64,000 nt of DNA from Streptomyces sp. ACA25 (GCF_028200735.1 NZ_JAQKPV010000003.1:248001-312000), one strand, 5' to 3'; counted from the stretch's first letter, positions 35,733-45,829 are shown. Program-made: numbers and translations. Notes: a model not told the origin generated them from the sequence alone.

Positions 35733-37307
35733 CTACCGGAAACGCAGGGTCTTGAGTGCCTTCAGCGAGCGGGACATGAAGGCCGCGTACCGGCGGTCGT
35801 CCATCCCGAGCGAGGGGGCCATCGGCAGCAGGTGCTGCTGGGCGATGGTCTGCGCCTCGGTGTACTTGTGGATGCCCTCGGAACCGTGGCGCCGGCCGAG
35901 GCCGGAGTCGCCCATGCCGCCCATCGGGGCCTGGGCGCTGCCGTAGGCGGCGGCGTAGCCCTCGTTGATGTTGACGGTGCCGCTGTTCAGCTGCTGGGCG
36001 ATCCGCCGGGCCCGGCGGCCGTTCCGCGACCAGACCGAGGCGTTGAGACCGTAGGGGGTGTCGTTGGCCCGGGTGACGGCGTCCTGGTCATCGGTGAAGC
36101 GGTAGACGGAGACCACCGGGCCGAAGGTCTCCTCCTCGCACACCGCCATCGAGGAGTTGACTCCTTCGAGGATGGTCGGCTCGTGGAAGTAAGGGCCGAC
36201 GTCGGGGCGGGGCCGGCCGCCGGCGAGGACCGTCGCCCCCCGGTCCACCGCTTCCCGGACGTGCCGGATCACCGTGTCGAGCTGCCGCTGGGACACCAGC
36301 GAGCCCAGGTCGGTGCCGTAGTCGAGGGCGGTTCCGAGCCGCAGGGCCTCGGTCCGCTCGGTGAAGCGCCGCAGGAACGGCCCTGCCACCGCCTCGTGGA
36401 CGTAGAGCCGCTCGACGGAGATGCACAGCTGTCCGGCGGACGAGAAGCAGGCCCGCACCGCACCGTCCGCGGCCTTGTCCAGGTCGGCGTCCTCCAGCAC
36501 CAGCATCGCGTTCTTGCCGCCGAGCTCCAGGCTGGCACCCACCAGTCGGGCGGCGGCACCCTGGGCGACCTGACGGCCGGTGGTGGTGGACCCGGTGAAG
36601 GAGACGTAGTCGGCGTGGGCGACCACGGCCGGGCCGACGACGGGCCCCTCGCCCAGGACCACCTGCCAGACGTCCTCCGGAAGGCCGGCGGCGATCAGCT
36701 CCCGGCGGGCCCACAGCGCGGTCAGCGCGGTCTCGGTGTCCGGCTTCATGACCACGGCGTTGCCGGCGACGAAGGCGGGCAGGGCGTCCCCGACGGACAG
36801 TTCCAGGGGGTAGTTCCACGGTGCGATCTGCCCGATGACGCCGCGCGGTCGGCGCAGCTCGCGGACCTGGGTGAGCAGCGGGATGGCCCCGGTGTGCCGC
36901 TTGGGGCGCAGATAGGCCGGTGCCTTGCGGCCGTAGTGCCGGGCCGAGACGCACACCGCCTGGAGTTCCTCGTGGGCGTGCAGCCGGGCCTTGCCGGTCT
37001 CCAGCTGGATGAGGTCCAGGATCTCGCTCTGGCGGCTCAGCAGCCGGTCGTGGAAACGCAGCAGGACTGCCGCCCGCTCACGCACCGGCCGGGCCGCCCA
37101 GGCCCGCTGGGCGGGCCGGGCCCGCCGGTAGGCGTCGGCGACCTCCTCGACGGTGGCCTCGGGCAGCTCGGCGAGCTCCAGCCCGGTGAACGGAGTGTGG
37201 TTCACCGTACGGCCGCTCCCCGTCACCCCGCGGGTGAGCCGGGCCACCAGCTCCGGGGTGACGGGTCCGGCGGCCAGGGTCCGGGGGTCGTCCTGCGCAG
37301 TCGTCAT
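35733..37307 (-). CDS. gabD2: NAD(P)-dependent succinate-semialdehyde dehydrogenase
   Basis: A 524-residue aldehyde dehydrogenase. The NAD(P)-binding IAPWNYPLELS, the catalytic Glu in SLELGGKN and the catalytic Cys in FSSAGQLCISVERL are all visible. It aligns with actinobacterial GabD2-type succinate-semialdehyde dehydrogenases that finish GABA degradation to succinate, though substrate is uncertain. ATG 37307 gives a normal length. A perfect 16-base palindrome 65 bases upstream is likely its operator. Possible cotranscription with the GMC oxidoreductase could couple alcohol and aldehyde oxidation. Confidence 0.87.
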   Translation of the reverse strand: MTTAQDDPRTLAAGPVTPELVARLTRGVTGSGRTVNHTPFTGLELAELPEATVEEVADAYRRARPAQRAWAARPVRERAAVLLRFHDRLLSRQSEILDLIQLETGKARLHAHEELQAVCVSARHYGRKAPAYLRPKRHTGAIPLLTQVRELRRPRGVIGQIAPWNYPLELSVGDALPAFVAGNAVVMKPDTETALTALWARRELIAAGLPEDVWQVVLGEGPVVGPAVVAHADYVSFTGSTTTGRQVAQGAAARLVGASLELGGKNAMLVLEDADLDKAADGAVRACFSSAGQLCISVERLYVHEAVAGPFLRRFTERTEALRLGTALDYGTDLGSLVSQRQLDTVIRHVREAVDRGATVLAGGRPRPDVGPYFHEPTILEGVNSSMAVCEEETFGPVVSVYRFTDDQDAVTRANDTPYGLNASVWSRNGRRARRIAQQLNSGTVNINEGYAAAYGSAQAPMGGMGDSGLGRRHGSEGIHKYTEAQTIAQQHLLPMAPSLGMDDRRYAAFMSRSLKALKTLRFR

Positions 37308-37371
37308 AGGCGGAGAGTACGGCCGACGACGCCCGCTGCCTACCCGCCGGTAACCACTTTTCCGGAATCTC

Positions 37372-37387
37372 GCCAGTGATCACTGGC
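37372..37387. promoter_or_regulatory. Perfect 16-bp palindrome upstream of gabD2
   Basis: GCCAGTGATCACTGGC is fully palindromic and sits 65 bases before the gabD2 start, in the gap that follows the upstream kinase gene. It resembles a TetR/GntR-type operator; the regulator is not in this window. Confidence 0.6.
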
Positions 37388-37443
37388 AGAAATCCGGTTC
37401 CCGGTGTCCGGACGGCCGGGTGCGCGGAGCGCCGCCGTGCCCC

Positions 37444-39165
37444 TCAGTCCCCCTCCCCGGGCTCCTGGGCGTCATCGAGGGCGAGGTGGGTGAGCACCTC
37501 CTCGTACAGCTCCTCGCCGTAAGCCTTGGCCGCGCCCTCCTCGCCGGGCATCACCACCTGCACCCGCCACATCCGGTCCGTCTCCTCGCGGGTGAGGAAC
37601 AGCGCCCGGCGCTGCACGCGCGGCGCTCCCTCCTCCGACCGGTGCGGTACGGAGGTCAGCTCCATCTCGGCGGCGTCGTAGTCGTGGAAGTCACGCTCGT
37701 AGAAGCGGCCCGTCACGTCCTCCATGCCGGTGTCGCGGGCGTTGCTCTCCCGCAGATGGCTCAGCTGCCCGGCGGCCGCGGCGAGTGCGTCGCGTTCCTC
37801 CTCCTCGCGGTACCAGAGCTGGATCTCGTAGAGCGTGTCCGGTGAGGTGTACCGGATCCAGGAGCTGTCCTCCGCGGAGTCCCGGACGAATCCCTCGGGG
37901 ACCGCCCAGGTGACCCCCGGCTCCTCCTCCTCTCGCAGCTCCCAGCCCTCCGGCAGCCCGCCCCGGCCGAACGGGTCGGCCACCAGCAACAGGAGGACCA
38001 GCACCAGGGCTCCGGCCGGCCCGCCGGCCAGAGTCAGCCGCGCTCCGCGCCCCGGGCGCCGGCCACGGCCCCCCTTGCCCGGGACGCCGTCACCGCCGTC
38101 ACCGCTCTCACCCCCCTGGGCCGGGTAGCCCCGGGTGGCAACCGGCTCGGCGGGCGGCGGGGCCAGGATCCGGAGGAGCGTCTCCCGGACCTCGGCGACG
38201 GCCGGCCGGGCTGAAGGCTCCTTGCTGAGCAGCCGCAGCACGAGTGCGCCCAGCTCCCCGGACTCCCGGGCCGGCGGCTGGGCATCCGCGGTCAGCACGG
38301 CCTGGACGGTCGCCGGAACGGTGTAGCGCCGGAACGGCGAGAACCCCTCGAGGGCCGCGTACATCAGGACGCCCAAGGACCAGAGGTCCGACTCGGGTCC
38401 GGGCCTGCGGCCCAGCACCCGCTCCGGAGCGGTGAACTCCGGCGAGCCGACGAACGCTCCGGTGTCGGTCAGCCCTTGCTCGCCCTCCACCTGGGCGATG
38501 CCGAAGTCGGTGAGCACCACCCGGTCGTTCCGCCCCAGCAGCACGTTGGCCGGCTTGACGTCCCGGTGCAGGACTCCCGCCTCGTGGGCAGCGGCCAGCG
38601 CCCCGAGGACGGCGAGCCCGACCCGGGCCGTCTCGCGCACGCCGAGGGTCCCCGACTCCAGCACCTCGGCCAGCGACTCTCCGTGGACCAGCTCCATGAC
38701 CAGCCACGGCCGGCCGTCCTCGATCACCACGTCGTACACCGTGACGACCGACGGATGACCGATCCGGGCCGCGGCCCGCGCCTCGCGCCGCATCCGGCGG
38801 TGGACGTTCTCCCGCTCGCTGTCGGTGATGCTGCCGGGGACCCGCGGCTCCTTCACCGCGACCTCGCGGCCCACCACCGCGTCCCGGGCCCGCCACACGG
38901 TGCCCATCCCCCCGTGCCCGAGACGACCGGTCAGCCGGTACCGGCCGCCGACGACCCGCTGCGGCGCCCCGTCCCCGTCCGGACGGTCCGGACCGTCCGC
39001 CGGACCGCCCGCCGCCGGATACCCCGCCGGCGCGGTGGCAGCCGGGTCCGCCCGCGGAGAGGCGGCCGCCGACCGCGCCGGACCCGCGGCCGGTCCGGCC
39101 GGCCCCGCGGCGGGCTGGAGACCGTAGCTGGTGGGATCGTCCGCCTGTCCCCGCTCGTCTGCCAT
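37444..39165 (-). CDS. Membrane Ser/Thr protein kinase 1
   Basis: A 573-residue PknB-like kinase. After a 75-residue Pro/Ala-rich tail the kinase domain has GHGGMGTV (residues 83-90), the ATP-anchoring Lys105, HRDVKPAN from 200 and DFG at 220-222, so it looks active. A membrane helix lies near 377-397 and a 175-residue extracellular domain follows, with no PASTA repeats. It is the last of three tandem kinases transcribed in the same direction. Extracellular domains of the three share a weakly similar pattern, suggesting duplication. A ligand-sensing role is inferred. Confidence 0.92.
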   Translation of the reverse strand: MADERGQADDPTSYGLQPAAGPAGPAAGPARSAAASPRADPAATAPAGYPAAGGPADGPDRPDGDGAPQRVVGGRYRLTGRLGHGGMGTVWRARDAVVGREVAVKEPRVPGSITDSERENVHRRMRREARAAARIGHPSVVTVYDVVIEDGRPWLVMELVHGESLAEVLESGTLGVRETARVGLAVLGALAAAHEAGVLHRDVKPANVLLGRNDRVVLTDFGIAQVEGEQGLTDTGAFVGSPEFTAPERVLGRRPGPESDLWSLGVLMYAALEGFSPFRRYTVPATVQAVLTADAQPPARESGELGALVLRLLSKEPSARPAVAEVRETLLRILAPPPAEPVATRGYPAQGGESGDGGDGVPGKGGRGRRPGRGARLTLAGGPAGALVLVLLLLVADPFGRGGLPEGWELREEEEPGVTWAVPEGFVRDSAEDSSWIRYTSPDTLYEIQLWYREEEERDALAAAAGQLSHLRESNARDTGMEDVTGRFYERDFHDYDAAEMELTSVPHRSEEGAPRVQRRALFLTREETDRMWRVQVVMPGEEGAAKAYGEELYEEVLTHLALDDAQEPGEGD

Positions 39166-39239
39166 GGTCCCTGCCTATCGCGTCGGCCGACCGCACCACC
39201 ACAGAGTCCCCGGGCCTGATGCACGGTGGTGCGGGACTG

Positions 39240-41876
39240 TCACCCGGCTGTGACCCGGTAGCTCTCCGCCACCACCTCGAAGACCTCGTCCAGGGCATCC
39301 CGGCTGCTCTCCGGGCCCCGCATCAGCACCACGTGGTAGTGACCGCCCATCAGCGTGGCGCGGTTGTAGGCGACCTGCTCCCCGCCGTCCCGCCAGGTGA
39401 ACACCCCCTCCGCGATCGACGCCTGACCGACCTCGGTCCGCCGCAGGTTCCCGGCCGAGGAGTAGGTGTCCTCGTAGTAGGGCCGGAGCTCGGCCAGCTC
39501 CCCCAGCTGATACTGCATGGGATCGTCGCCGAACTCCTCGGCACTGTCCCGTCCCGGGACGACCAGCAGCTCCAGCTCCCCGGCCGTGTAACGGACCTGT
39601 CCGTCCGCCGGCTCACCCTGGCGCTCCCAGCCGTCCGGCAGCGCCAGCCGGAAGCCGGCCGGGTCGTCCACCGGCGTGAAGCCCTCCGGCAGCGTCTCCT
39701 CCGAGGTCTCGGTGGGCTCCGGGTCCGCCGTGCCGGAAACCCCCTCGGTGGCGGTCGGGTCGGGTACCGGACCCTCCCCCGCGGGCTGTCCGCCCGGCTC
39801 GCCGCTCCCTTCCGAGCCGGACTCCGGCAGGAACAGCAGCGCGTAGGCCATCGCGGCCCCGACCCCGAGCAGCAGCAGGATCAGCAGCGTCCGGCCGAGC
39901 CACCGCGGGTCGCGGTCCCGGCGCCGGTTCCTGCGCTTGGACACCATCTCGCCCCGCCGGCGCACCACGGGAAGCCGGTGGGGGTCAGCGGGCCGGCCCG
40001 CTTCCAGCATCGCCGGAGCGGTCACCGTGCGGCGCCCCACCTCCGGCTCCGGGGCAGTACGGATGATCGAGCGCAGCCAGCCGCGCAGCTCTTCGGGGTC
40101 GGGGCGCTCGGTGGGGTCCCGGCGCAGCAGCGACTCGACCACCGGACGCAGCGCGCCGCACTCCTCGGCGAAGGCCGGCTGCTCTCCGCAGACCGCCTGC
40201 ACCAGCTCGGCCGTGCTGTCCTCCGGGTACGGAGGGTGCCCCTGCACCGCGCGGAAGAGCAGCGCGCCCAGCGCCCAGAGGTCGGCGGCCGGGCCGACCG
40301 GGGGTGCCAGCTGCCAGTGGTTGTGGACCGGCCCGGCCTGCTCGGGCGCCCACCGCTCGGTGACCGCGCCGACTGTCGTCATGCGGGCCTGCCTGGCCCG
40401 CTCCGCGGCGAGCGCGGTGTCCGGGCCCCGGTACCGCGGGGACGCGGACGGGGGCCGCCGGCCGGCCGGGGTGGGCGCGGCTTCCGGTGCGGCGTTCCTG
40501 GCGGGGACCGGGATGTTCTCCCAGCCCGTGCGCACCGGGCTGCTGGGACGCCGCGCGCCGGGCAGCTCGGTGGGACCGGAGCCGCGGCCGGCCGGGCCGG
40601 GCAGCGGCCGGGCCCGGTCCTGCGGGGCAGGCGAGGCGGGCGGCCCGCTCTGATCGGCGGGCCGCAGATGACGGGCCGCGGCCGTGCTGCCTGAGGTGCT
40701 GTTCCCGGCGGCATCCGCGCCGGCCCGGGTGCCCGCCCGGTAGGCGGCTATGGCCCCGCTCCGCGCGGCGCGCTCGATGGCCGCCGGGGAGGGCCGGTGG
40801 CCGGCTCCCCGGTCGCCCTCGAAATCCCAGGCGGCGGGGAAGCCGCCGCTCCTGGGCTCCTCCGGGGTCTCCCGGTCCGGCAGACCGCCCTGCTGCCGGA
40901 CCCGCGCGACGAGCTCCGCCGCTCCGCCCGAGGGCCGTTCCCCGGACGGTGCGTCCCCGTGGGGAGGGCCCGGCAGCCGGTACTCCTCCGCCGCCGGATG
41001 CTCCGTGGGGCGGTGCCGTTCGGCGGGAGGCAGTGCCTCGCGCTCATGCTGCCCGCCGGGACCGACGGCCTCGGCCGGCCCGGGGGACGCGTCGAGGGCC
41101 CGGCTTTGGTGGCCGCCGGGCTCGTGGTGGCCGGCGGGCTGGTGGTGGCCACGGGGGCCGGCGGGCTCGCGGTGGACGTGGTAGTCCTGGTGCCCGGCCC
41201 GGTCCTGGGGGTCCGCTTCCCCGGCAGCCGGCCCGCCGTCACCACCCGGCGGCAGGCCGTCGGAGGGCCGGGCGGAGTCCGCCGGGAACGGGTCGTACCC
41301 GCAGAGCACTTCCTCGGCCGCACCGGCGGCCAGCCCGGTCAGCAGTGCCCGGCCGTCGTCACACACCAGGACCGTGCGCGAGGTGAGGTTGCGGTGTGTC
41401 CAGCCGTGCGCGTGCACGACCCGGAGGGCCGCGAGCAGATCCGCCGCCACCTCGGCCGCCCGGTAAGGATTGAGCCGCTGCTCGGTGAGCAGGGACGCCA
41501 ACGGACGGGCACTCACCAGCTCGCTGACGATCCACAGGCCGTCGCCCTGCACGAAGACGTCGAACACCTGGTCCAGACGGGGGTGATCGGGGATGCTCGC
41601 CGCGGCGGCAGCCGCCTCGACGGCCCGTCGCACCACGGGATCGTCAGGTGTGCGGGTGGCCGCGGACCCCGGCCCCCGGCTCCCGTGCGGCCCGCCCGGC
41701 CGATCCCCGTCCAGCAGCTCGGCGTCCACGACCTCCGGCAGCGGAACTTGCCGGACCCGGACCTCCTGGCCGCTCGCGGTGTCGAAAGCCCGCGTCTCGA
41801 CCAGCTCGTACTCCTCGGACGGCGGCCGCGGAAGGCGGTACCGGTCGGCGAGCAGACGCCCCGCGTACGTGTCCAC
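39240..41876 (-). CDS. Membrane pseudokinase 2 (degenerate Ser/Thr kinase)
   Basis: An 878-residue protein with a kinase fold lacking key residues. The HRD motif is HRN (161-163), the DFG position reads TGL (180-182), and the beta3 lysine region is VRVRQV with no clear Lys. The stretch from about 190 to 490 is a long disordered insert rich in His, Pro, Gly and Arg that splits the kinase domain; the C-lobe resumes near 500-610 with LWALGALLFRAVQG. A membrane helix (TLLILLLLGVGAAMAYALLFLP) and an extracellular domain follow. GTG 41876 has GGGGAGG just upstream. Probably a scaffold or regulator of its neighbours. Confidence 0.85.
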   Translation of the reverse strand: MDTYAGRLLADRYRLPRPPSEEYELVETRAFDTASGQEVRVRQVPLPEVVDAELLDGDRPGGPHGSRGPGSAATRTPDDPVVRRAVEAAAAAASIPDHPRLDQVFDVFVQGDGLWIVSELVSARPLASLLTEQRLNPYRAAEVAADLLAALRVVHAHGWTHRNLTSRTVLVCDDGRALLTGLAAGAAEEVLCGYDPFPADSARPSDGLPPGGDGGPAAGEADPQDRAGHQDYHVHREPAGPRGHHQPAGHHEPGGHQSRALDASPGPAEAVGPGGQHEREALPPAERHRPTEHPAAEEYRLPGPPHGDAPSGERPSGGAAELVARVRQQGGLPDRETPEEPRSGGFPAAWDFEGDRGAGHRPSPAAIERAARSGAIAAYRAGTRAGADAAGNSTSGSTAAARHLRPADQSGPPASPAPQDRARPLPGPAGRGSGPTELPGARRPSSPVRTGWENIPVPARNAAPEAAPTPAGRRPPSASPRYRGPDTALAAERARQARMTTVGAVTERWAPEQAGPVHNHWQLAPPVGPAADLWALGALLFRAVQGHPPYPEDSTAELVQAVCGEQPAFAEECGALRPVVESLLRRDPTERPDPEELRGWLRSIIRTAPEPEVGRRTVTAPAMLEAGRPADPHRLPVVRRRGEMVSKRRNRRRDRDPRWLGRTLLILLLLGVGAAMAYALLFLPESGSEGSGEPGGQPAGEGPVPDPTATEGVSGTADPEPTETSEETLPEGFTPVDDPAGFRLALPDGWERQGEPADGQVRYTAGELELLVVPGRDSAEEFGDDPMQYQLGELAELRPYYEDTYSSAGNLRRTEVGQASIAEGVFTWRDGGEQVAYNRATLMGGHYHVVLMRGPESSRDALDEVFEVVAESYRVTAG

Positions 41877-42000
41877 GACGCCTCCCCTCATCGCGTGCCG
41901 GTGGGCAACCGGTCTCTCACGATACGTGCCGCGGGCACACCGCGCCCACAGTCCGGCGCCCCGGGTTCATACTGCCTTCCGTGCCCGGTGTCCTGACGGC

Positions 42001-43971
42001 TCATTCCAACGGCTGAAAGGTGGCGAACGCCGTGTCACGCAGCGTTCGGCACTCCTGCCCGTCCCACTCCGCCGCCACACACGTGATCATGATGGCGTAG
42101 CCGCGGCCCGAGTCCACCCGGAACCCGCGGTTGAGCACCCGCACCCGCTCGCCGCCCTCGGTCCGCTCGAACTCCCAGTCGGCCACCGTGGGGTACTCCC
42201 GCCAGTCGACCACGGGGGCGATGCCGATGACGCGGTACTCCGAGCTTCCGTCCCGGACCGCCGGCTCGAGACTGCGCCAGGCGGACTCGGCGCTGTCCGT
42301 CGGAGCGTTGTTGAAGTCCACCTGCACCTTGGGTGGTCCGCCGCCCGGGGCGCCGTACACAGCCCCGGAGTTGCGCCCGGCGATGCGGATCAGCTCCCAG
42401 CCTTCGGGGAGCTCGATGCTGAACTGGAACTGCTGGTTGACGACCCGGTCGAAGCCCTCCGGGCTCTCCGGCGGGAACGTCCCGTCGGGGTCGTTCTCCG
42501 GAGCGGTGACGGGTGGTCCGGTGGTGTCCTCGTCGGAGTCGCCCGAGTCGGCGGAGCCGTCCTCGGCCTCCGGGTCCGCCCCGTCCTCCGGGTCCGCGCC
42601 GCCGTCCTCCTCGCCGTCCTCCTCGCGGTCCGCTGCGTCCCCCTTGCCGTCCTCGTCACCCCCGTCGTCCGCGCCGCCGGCCGCGCCCCCCGTGGAGCTG
42701 TCCGTGCTGCTCCCGCCGCCGGTCAGCGTGTTGGCCACCGCGGCGCTGAGGAGACCGAGCAGCACGATGGCAACCGCGGCGATCAGCAGCGAGCGCTGCC
42801 GCCGGAACCATCCCGGCCCGGAGGTGCCTCCTGCCGCTTGCGGGGTGGCGGGCGGGGTGGACTCCGAGCCGCCATGCTGCTCCGGGCCGGTGGCCGCGGT
42901 GCCGGCCGCGTCCGGGGTGCCGGTCTGCTTCCGGCGCGCGGCGGAGCCGGAGAGCGCCGTCGTCGCCGTCTCCTGCGGCGCGGCACCGGTGCGCAGGGCC
43001 TCTCTCAACAGCACCCGGGTGCGGACCAGATCGAGCCGCTCGTCCGGCTCCTTGGCCAGCAGTCCGGTGATGACCTCCGTCAGGATCCCGGCCGACCGCG
43101 GGGTCTGCACCGGCTCGTTCATCACCGCGGTGAGGGTCGCGATGGCTCCCCCCTTGTCGTACGGCGGGCGGCCCTCGACCGCGCAGTACAGCAGGGCGCC
43201 GAGCGACCACAGGTCGGCGGCCGGGCCCAGCGAGTCACCGCGGGCCCGCTCCGGCGAGATGTACGAGGGGGCACCGACCAGCATGCCGGTGGACGTGATG
43301 GAGGGGTCACCCTCGACCTTGGCGATACCGAAGTCGGTGAGCACGACCCGGCCGTCCTCGTCCGCGATGATCACGTTGGACGGCTTCACGTCCCGGTGCA
43401 GGATGCCCGCCTTGTGGGCCGCGTGCAGCACCTCGAGGATGGCCAGACCGGTCTCGGCCGCCTCCCGGGGGCGCATCGGGCCGTCCTCCCGGACGACCTC
43501 GGCCAGGGAACGGCCCTCGATGAGCTCCATCACGATCCACGGCCGCGCGCCCTCGTCGACCACGTCGTAGATGGTGACGACGCCCCGGCTGCGGATGGTG
43601 GCGATGGCCTTGGCCTCCCGCATGGTGCGGGTGACCAGCCGCTTCCGTTCGGAGTCGTCGATGCCCACCGGCAGCCGAAGCTCCTTCACCGCCACCCATC
43701 GGCCCAGCACTTCGTCCCTGGCCCGCCATACGGTGCCCATGCCGCCGCGGCCCACCACGGTGCCGAGGCGGTACCGGCCGGCCAGCAGCCGGGCAGCCGC
43801 GGTCGGCGCCTCGTCGCGGCCCGGTGCGGACGGCCGGTCCTGGCCCTCCTGCGGTGTGTCCTGCGGTGGTGCGGCGTCGTGCGGCGTGCTGTCCGGAGGC
43901 ACCCGGTCCTGCGGCCCGTCCTCCCGCGGGTCGCCGACGTGCGCCTCGTTGTCCCCGTTGTCCTGGCCCAT
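42001..43971 (-). CDS. Membrane Ser/Thr protein kinase 3
   Basis: A 656-residue PknB-like kinase. A 60-residue acidic tail precedes the kinase domain: GRGGMGTV (74-81), Lys96, HRDVKPSN at 192-199 and DFG at 213-215, so all catalytic residues are present. The membrane helix is IAAVAIVLLGLLSAAVA (about 395-415), then a Ser/Gly/Asp/Glu-rich linker and an extracellular domain of about 190 residues, ending after two cysteines. ATG 43971 has GGAGGGG eight to nine bases upstream. It is the first gene of the kinase trio and probably the most conserved. Confidence 0.92.
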   Translation of the reverse strand: MGQDNGDNEAHVGDPREDGPQDRVPPDSTPHDAAPPQDTPQEGQDRPSAPGRDEAPTAAARLLAGRYRLGTVVGRGGMGTVWRARDEVLGRWVAVKELRLPVGIDDSERKRLVTRTMREAKAIATIRSRGVVTIYDVVDEGARPWIVMELIEGRSLAEVVREDGPMRPREAAETGLAILEVLHAAHKAGILHRDVKPSNVIIADEDGRVVLTDFGIAKVEGDPSITSTGMLVGAPSYISPERARGDSLGPAADLWSLGALLYCAVEGRPPYDKGGAIATLTAVMNEPVQTPRSAGILTEVITGLLAKEPDERLDLVRTRVLLREALRTGAAPQETATTALSGSAARRKQTGTPDAAGTAATGPEQHGGSESTPPATPQAAGGTSGPGWFRRQRSLLIAAVAIVLLGLLSAAVANTLTGGGSSTDSSTGGAAGGADDGGDEDGKGDAADREEDGEEDGGADPEDGADPEAEDGSADSGDSDEDTTGPPVTAPENDPDGTFPPESPEGFDRVVNQQFQFSIELPEGWELIRIAGRNSGAVYGAPGGGPPKVQVDFNNAPTDSAESAWRSLEPAVRDGSSEYRVIGIAPVVDWREYPTVADWEFERTEGGERVRVLNRGFRVDSGRGYAIMITCVAAEWDGQECRTLRDTAFATFQPLE

Positions 43972-44104
43972 GCGTGGTGTCCCCTCCGGCTTCCCGCACA
44001 TTGTCACCCATGGGCGTGGCCATCGAACCGCAGGGGCACGGCGCGTCCGGCGGCGGGTTGACGGCCCGACAGACGCGCATCACGACGGAACGGGGCGGAA
44101 CGGC

Positions 44105-45829
44105 TCAGAGCGGCACGGTGTCCGGAGCCCCCAGCCTGGCTGCGTCTGCCGTCTGGTCGTCCGGCTGGAGCTGCGACTCGCGCTCGGCCTCCACCCGCTT
44201 CAGGTAGTGCTGCACCTCGCGTGCGATCTGCTCCTCGTCCCAGCCCAGGACCGCGGCCATGAGCTCGGCGCATTCCCGGGCGCTGCGGGTGCCGCGGTCG
44301 AAGGTCTCGAACGAGATCCGGGTGCGGCGGGTGAGCACGTCCTCCAGGTGGCGGGCGCCCTCGTGCGAAGCCGCGTAGGCGATCTCGGCCTTGAGGTAGT
44401 CGTCGGCTGCGGGCAGCGGCTCGCCGAGCTTCGGGTCGGCCTCGACCAGCTCCAGGACCTCGTCCATCAGCGAGCCGTAACGGTTGAGGAGATGCTCGAT
44501 CCGGGCGACGTGCAGCCCCGTCCGGGCGGCGATCCGGGCCCGGGCGTTCCACAGCGCGTGGTAGCCCTCGGCTCCGGCCAGTGGAACGTCCTCGGTGCAG
44601 CATTCCGCCACGCGGTGGTCCAGCCCGTGCACCGCGGCGTCCACTGCGTCCTTGGCCATCACCCGGTACGTCGTGTACTTGCCGCCGGCGACCACCACCA
44701 GGCCCGGTACCGGATGGGCCACGGTGTGCTCGCGGGACAGCTGGCTGGTGGCCTCCGATTCCCCTGCGAGCAGCGGGCGCAGACCGGCGTACACCCCCTG
44801 GACGTCGTCCCGGCTCAGCGGCACGGCCAGCACCGAGTTGACGCGTTCCAGCAGATAGTCGATGTCCGCACTCGAGGCCGCCGGATGGGCCTTGTCCAGG
44901 TCCCAGGCGGTGTCCGTGGTGCCCACCACCCAGTGGCGGCCCCAGGGGATGACGAACAGCACGCTCTTCTCCGTGCGCAGGATCAGCCCGGTGGCGGAGT
45001 GGATACGGTCCTTGGGCACCACCAGATGGATGCCCTTCGAGGCGTTGACGTGGAACTGCCCCCGCTCGGCGATCATGCGCTGGGTGTCGTCCGTCCAGAC
45101 GCCGGTGGCGTTCACGACCTGCTTGGCCCGGATCTCGTAGGTGCGGAAGCGGTCGGGGCCGCCGCTCTCCTCCAGGTCGGTCACGGTGACGCCCACCACC
45201 CGCTCGCCCTCCCGGAGGAAGCCGGTGACCCTGGCCCGGTTGGCGCAGTACGCGCCGTACGCCGCGGCGGTGCGCACCAGGGTGGCGACATGCCGGGCGT
45301 CGTCCACCCGGGCGTCGTAGTACTGGAGTGCGCCGACCAGGGCGTCCTTCTTCAGGGCCGGGGCGATCCGCAGCGCCCGCCGACGGGACAGATGACGGTG
45401 GACGGGCAGGCCGCGGCCCCGCCCGGAGGACAGCGCCATGGCGTCGTAGAGCGCCACACCGGACCCCGCGTAGAACCGTTCCCAGCCGCGGTGGCGCAGG
45501 GGATACAGGAACGGCACCGGCTTCACCAGGTGCGGGGCGATCCGATCCAGCATCAGACCGCGTTCCTTGAGGGCCTCCCGGACGAGACCGAAGTCGAGCA
45601 TTTCCAGGTACCTCAGCCCGCCGTGGATCAGTTTGCTGGACCGGCTCGAGGTACCCGCCGCCCAGTCCCGTCCTTCGAGCAGGCCGGTGCTCAGCCCGCG
45701 GGTCGCGGCATCCAGGGCCGTGCCGGCGCCCACCACCCCACCCCCGACGACCAGCACGTCCAGCTCCCGGTCAGCCATTCGGGCCAGAGCTTCGGTTCGC
45801 TCCGCCGGTCCCAGTGTCGCTGTTCTCAC
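44105..45829 (-). CDS. glpD: Glycerol-3-phosphate dehydrogenase (FAD)
   Basis: A 574-residue flavoenzyme oxidising glycerol 3-phosphate to dihydroxyacetone phosphate and passing electrons to quinone. FAD binding is in VLVVGGGVVGAGTALDAATRG, then SSRSSKLIHGGLRYL, the family signature. The C-terminal DAO_C domain is intact (LGWDEEQIAREVQHYLKRVE). GTG 45829 follows GGGAGG by about five bases. It stands alone here; glycerol kinase and facilitator genes are not in the window. Confidence 0.95.
   Translation of the reverse strand: MRTATLGPAERTEALARMADRELDVLVVGGGVVGAGTALDAATRGLSTGLLEGRDWAAGTSSRSSKLIHGGLRYLEMLDFGLVREALKERGLMLDRIAPHLVKPVPFLYPLRHRGWERFYAGSGVALYDAMALSSGRGRGLPVHRHLSRRRALRIAPALKKDALVGALQYYDARVDDARHVATLVRTAAAYGAYCANRARVTGFLREGERVVGVTVTDLEESGGPDRFRTYEIRAKQVVNATGVWTDDTQRMIAERGQFHVNASKGIHLVVPKDRIHSATGLILRTEKSVLFVIPWGRHWVVGTTDTAWDLDKAHPAASSADIDYLLERVNSVLAVPLSRDDVQGVYAGLRPLLAGESEATSQLSREHTVAHPVPGLVVVAGGKYTTYRVMAKDAVDAAVHGLDHRVAECCTEDVPLAGAEGYHALWNARARIAARTGLHVARIEHLLNRYGSLMDEVLELVEADPKLGEPLPAADDYLKAEIAYAASHEGARHLEDVLTRRTRISFETFDRGTRSARECAELMAAVLGWDEEQIAREVQHYLKRVEAERESQLQPDDQTADAARLGAPDTVPL

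Noticed and set aside
37444..43971. Kinase trio as a phage-defence island
   Set aside because: The proteins are membrane sensors with extracellular domains and sit among core genes; no nuclease or defence partner is adjacent.
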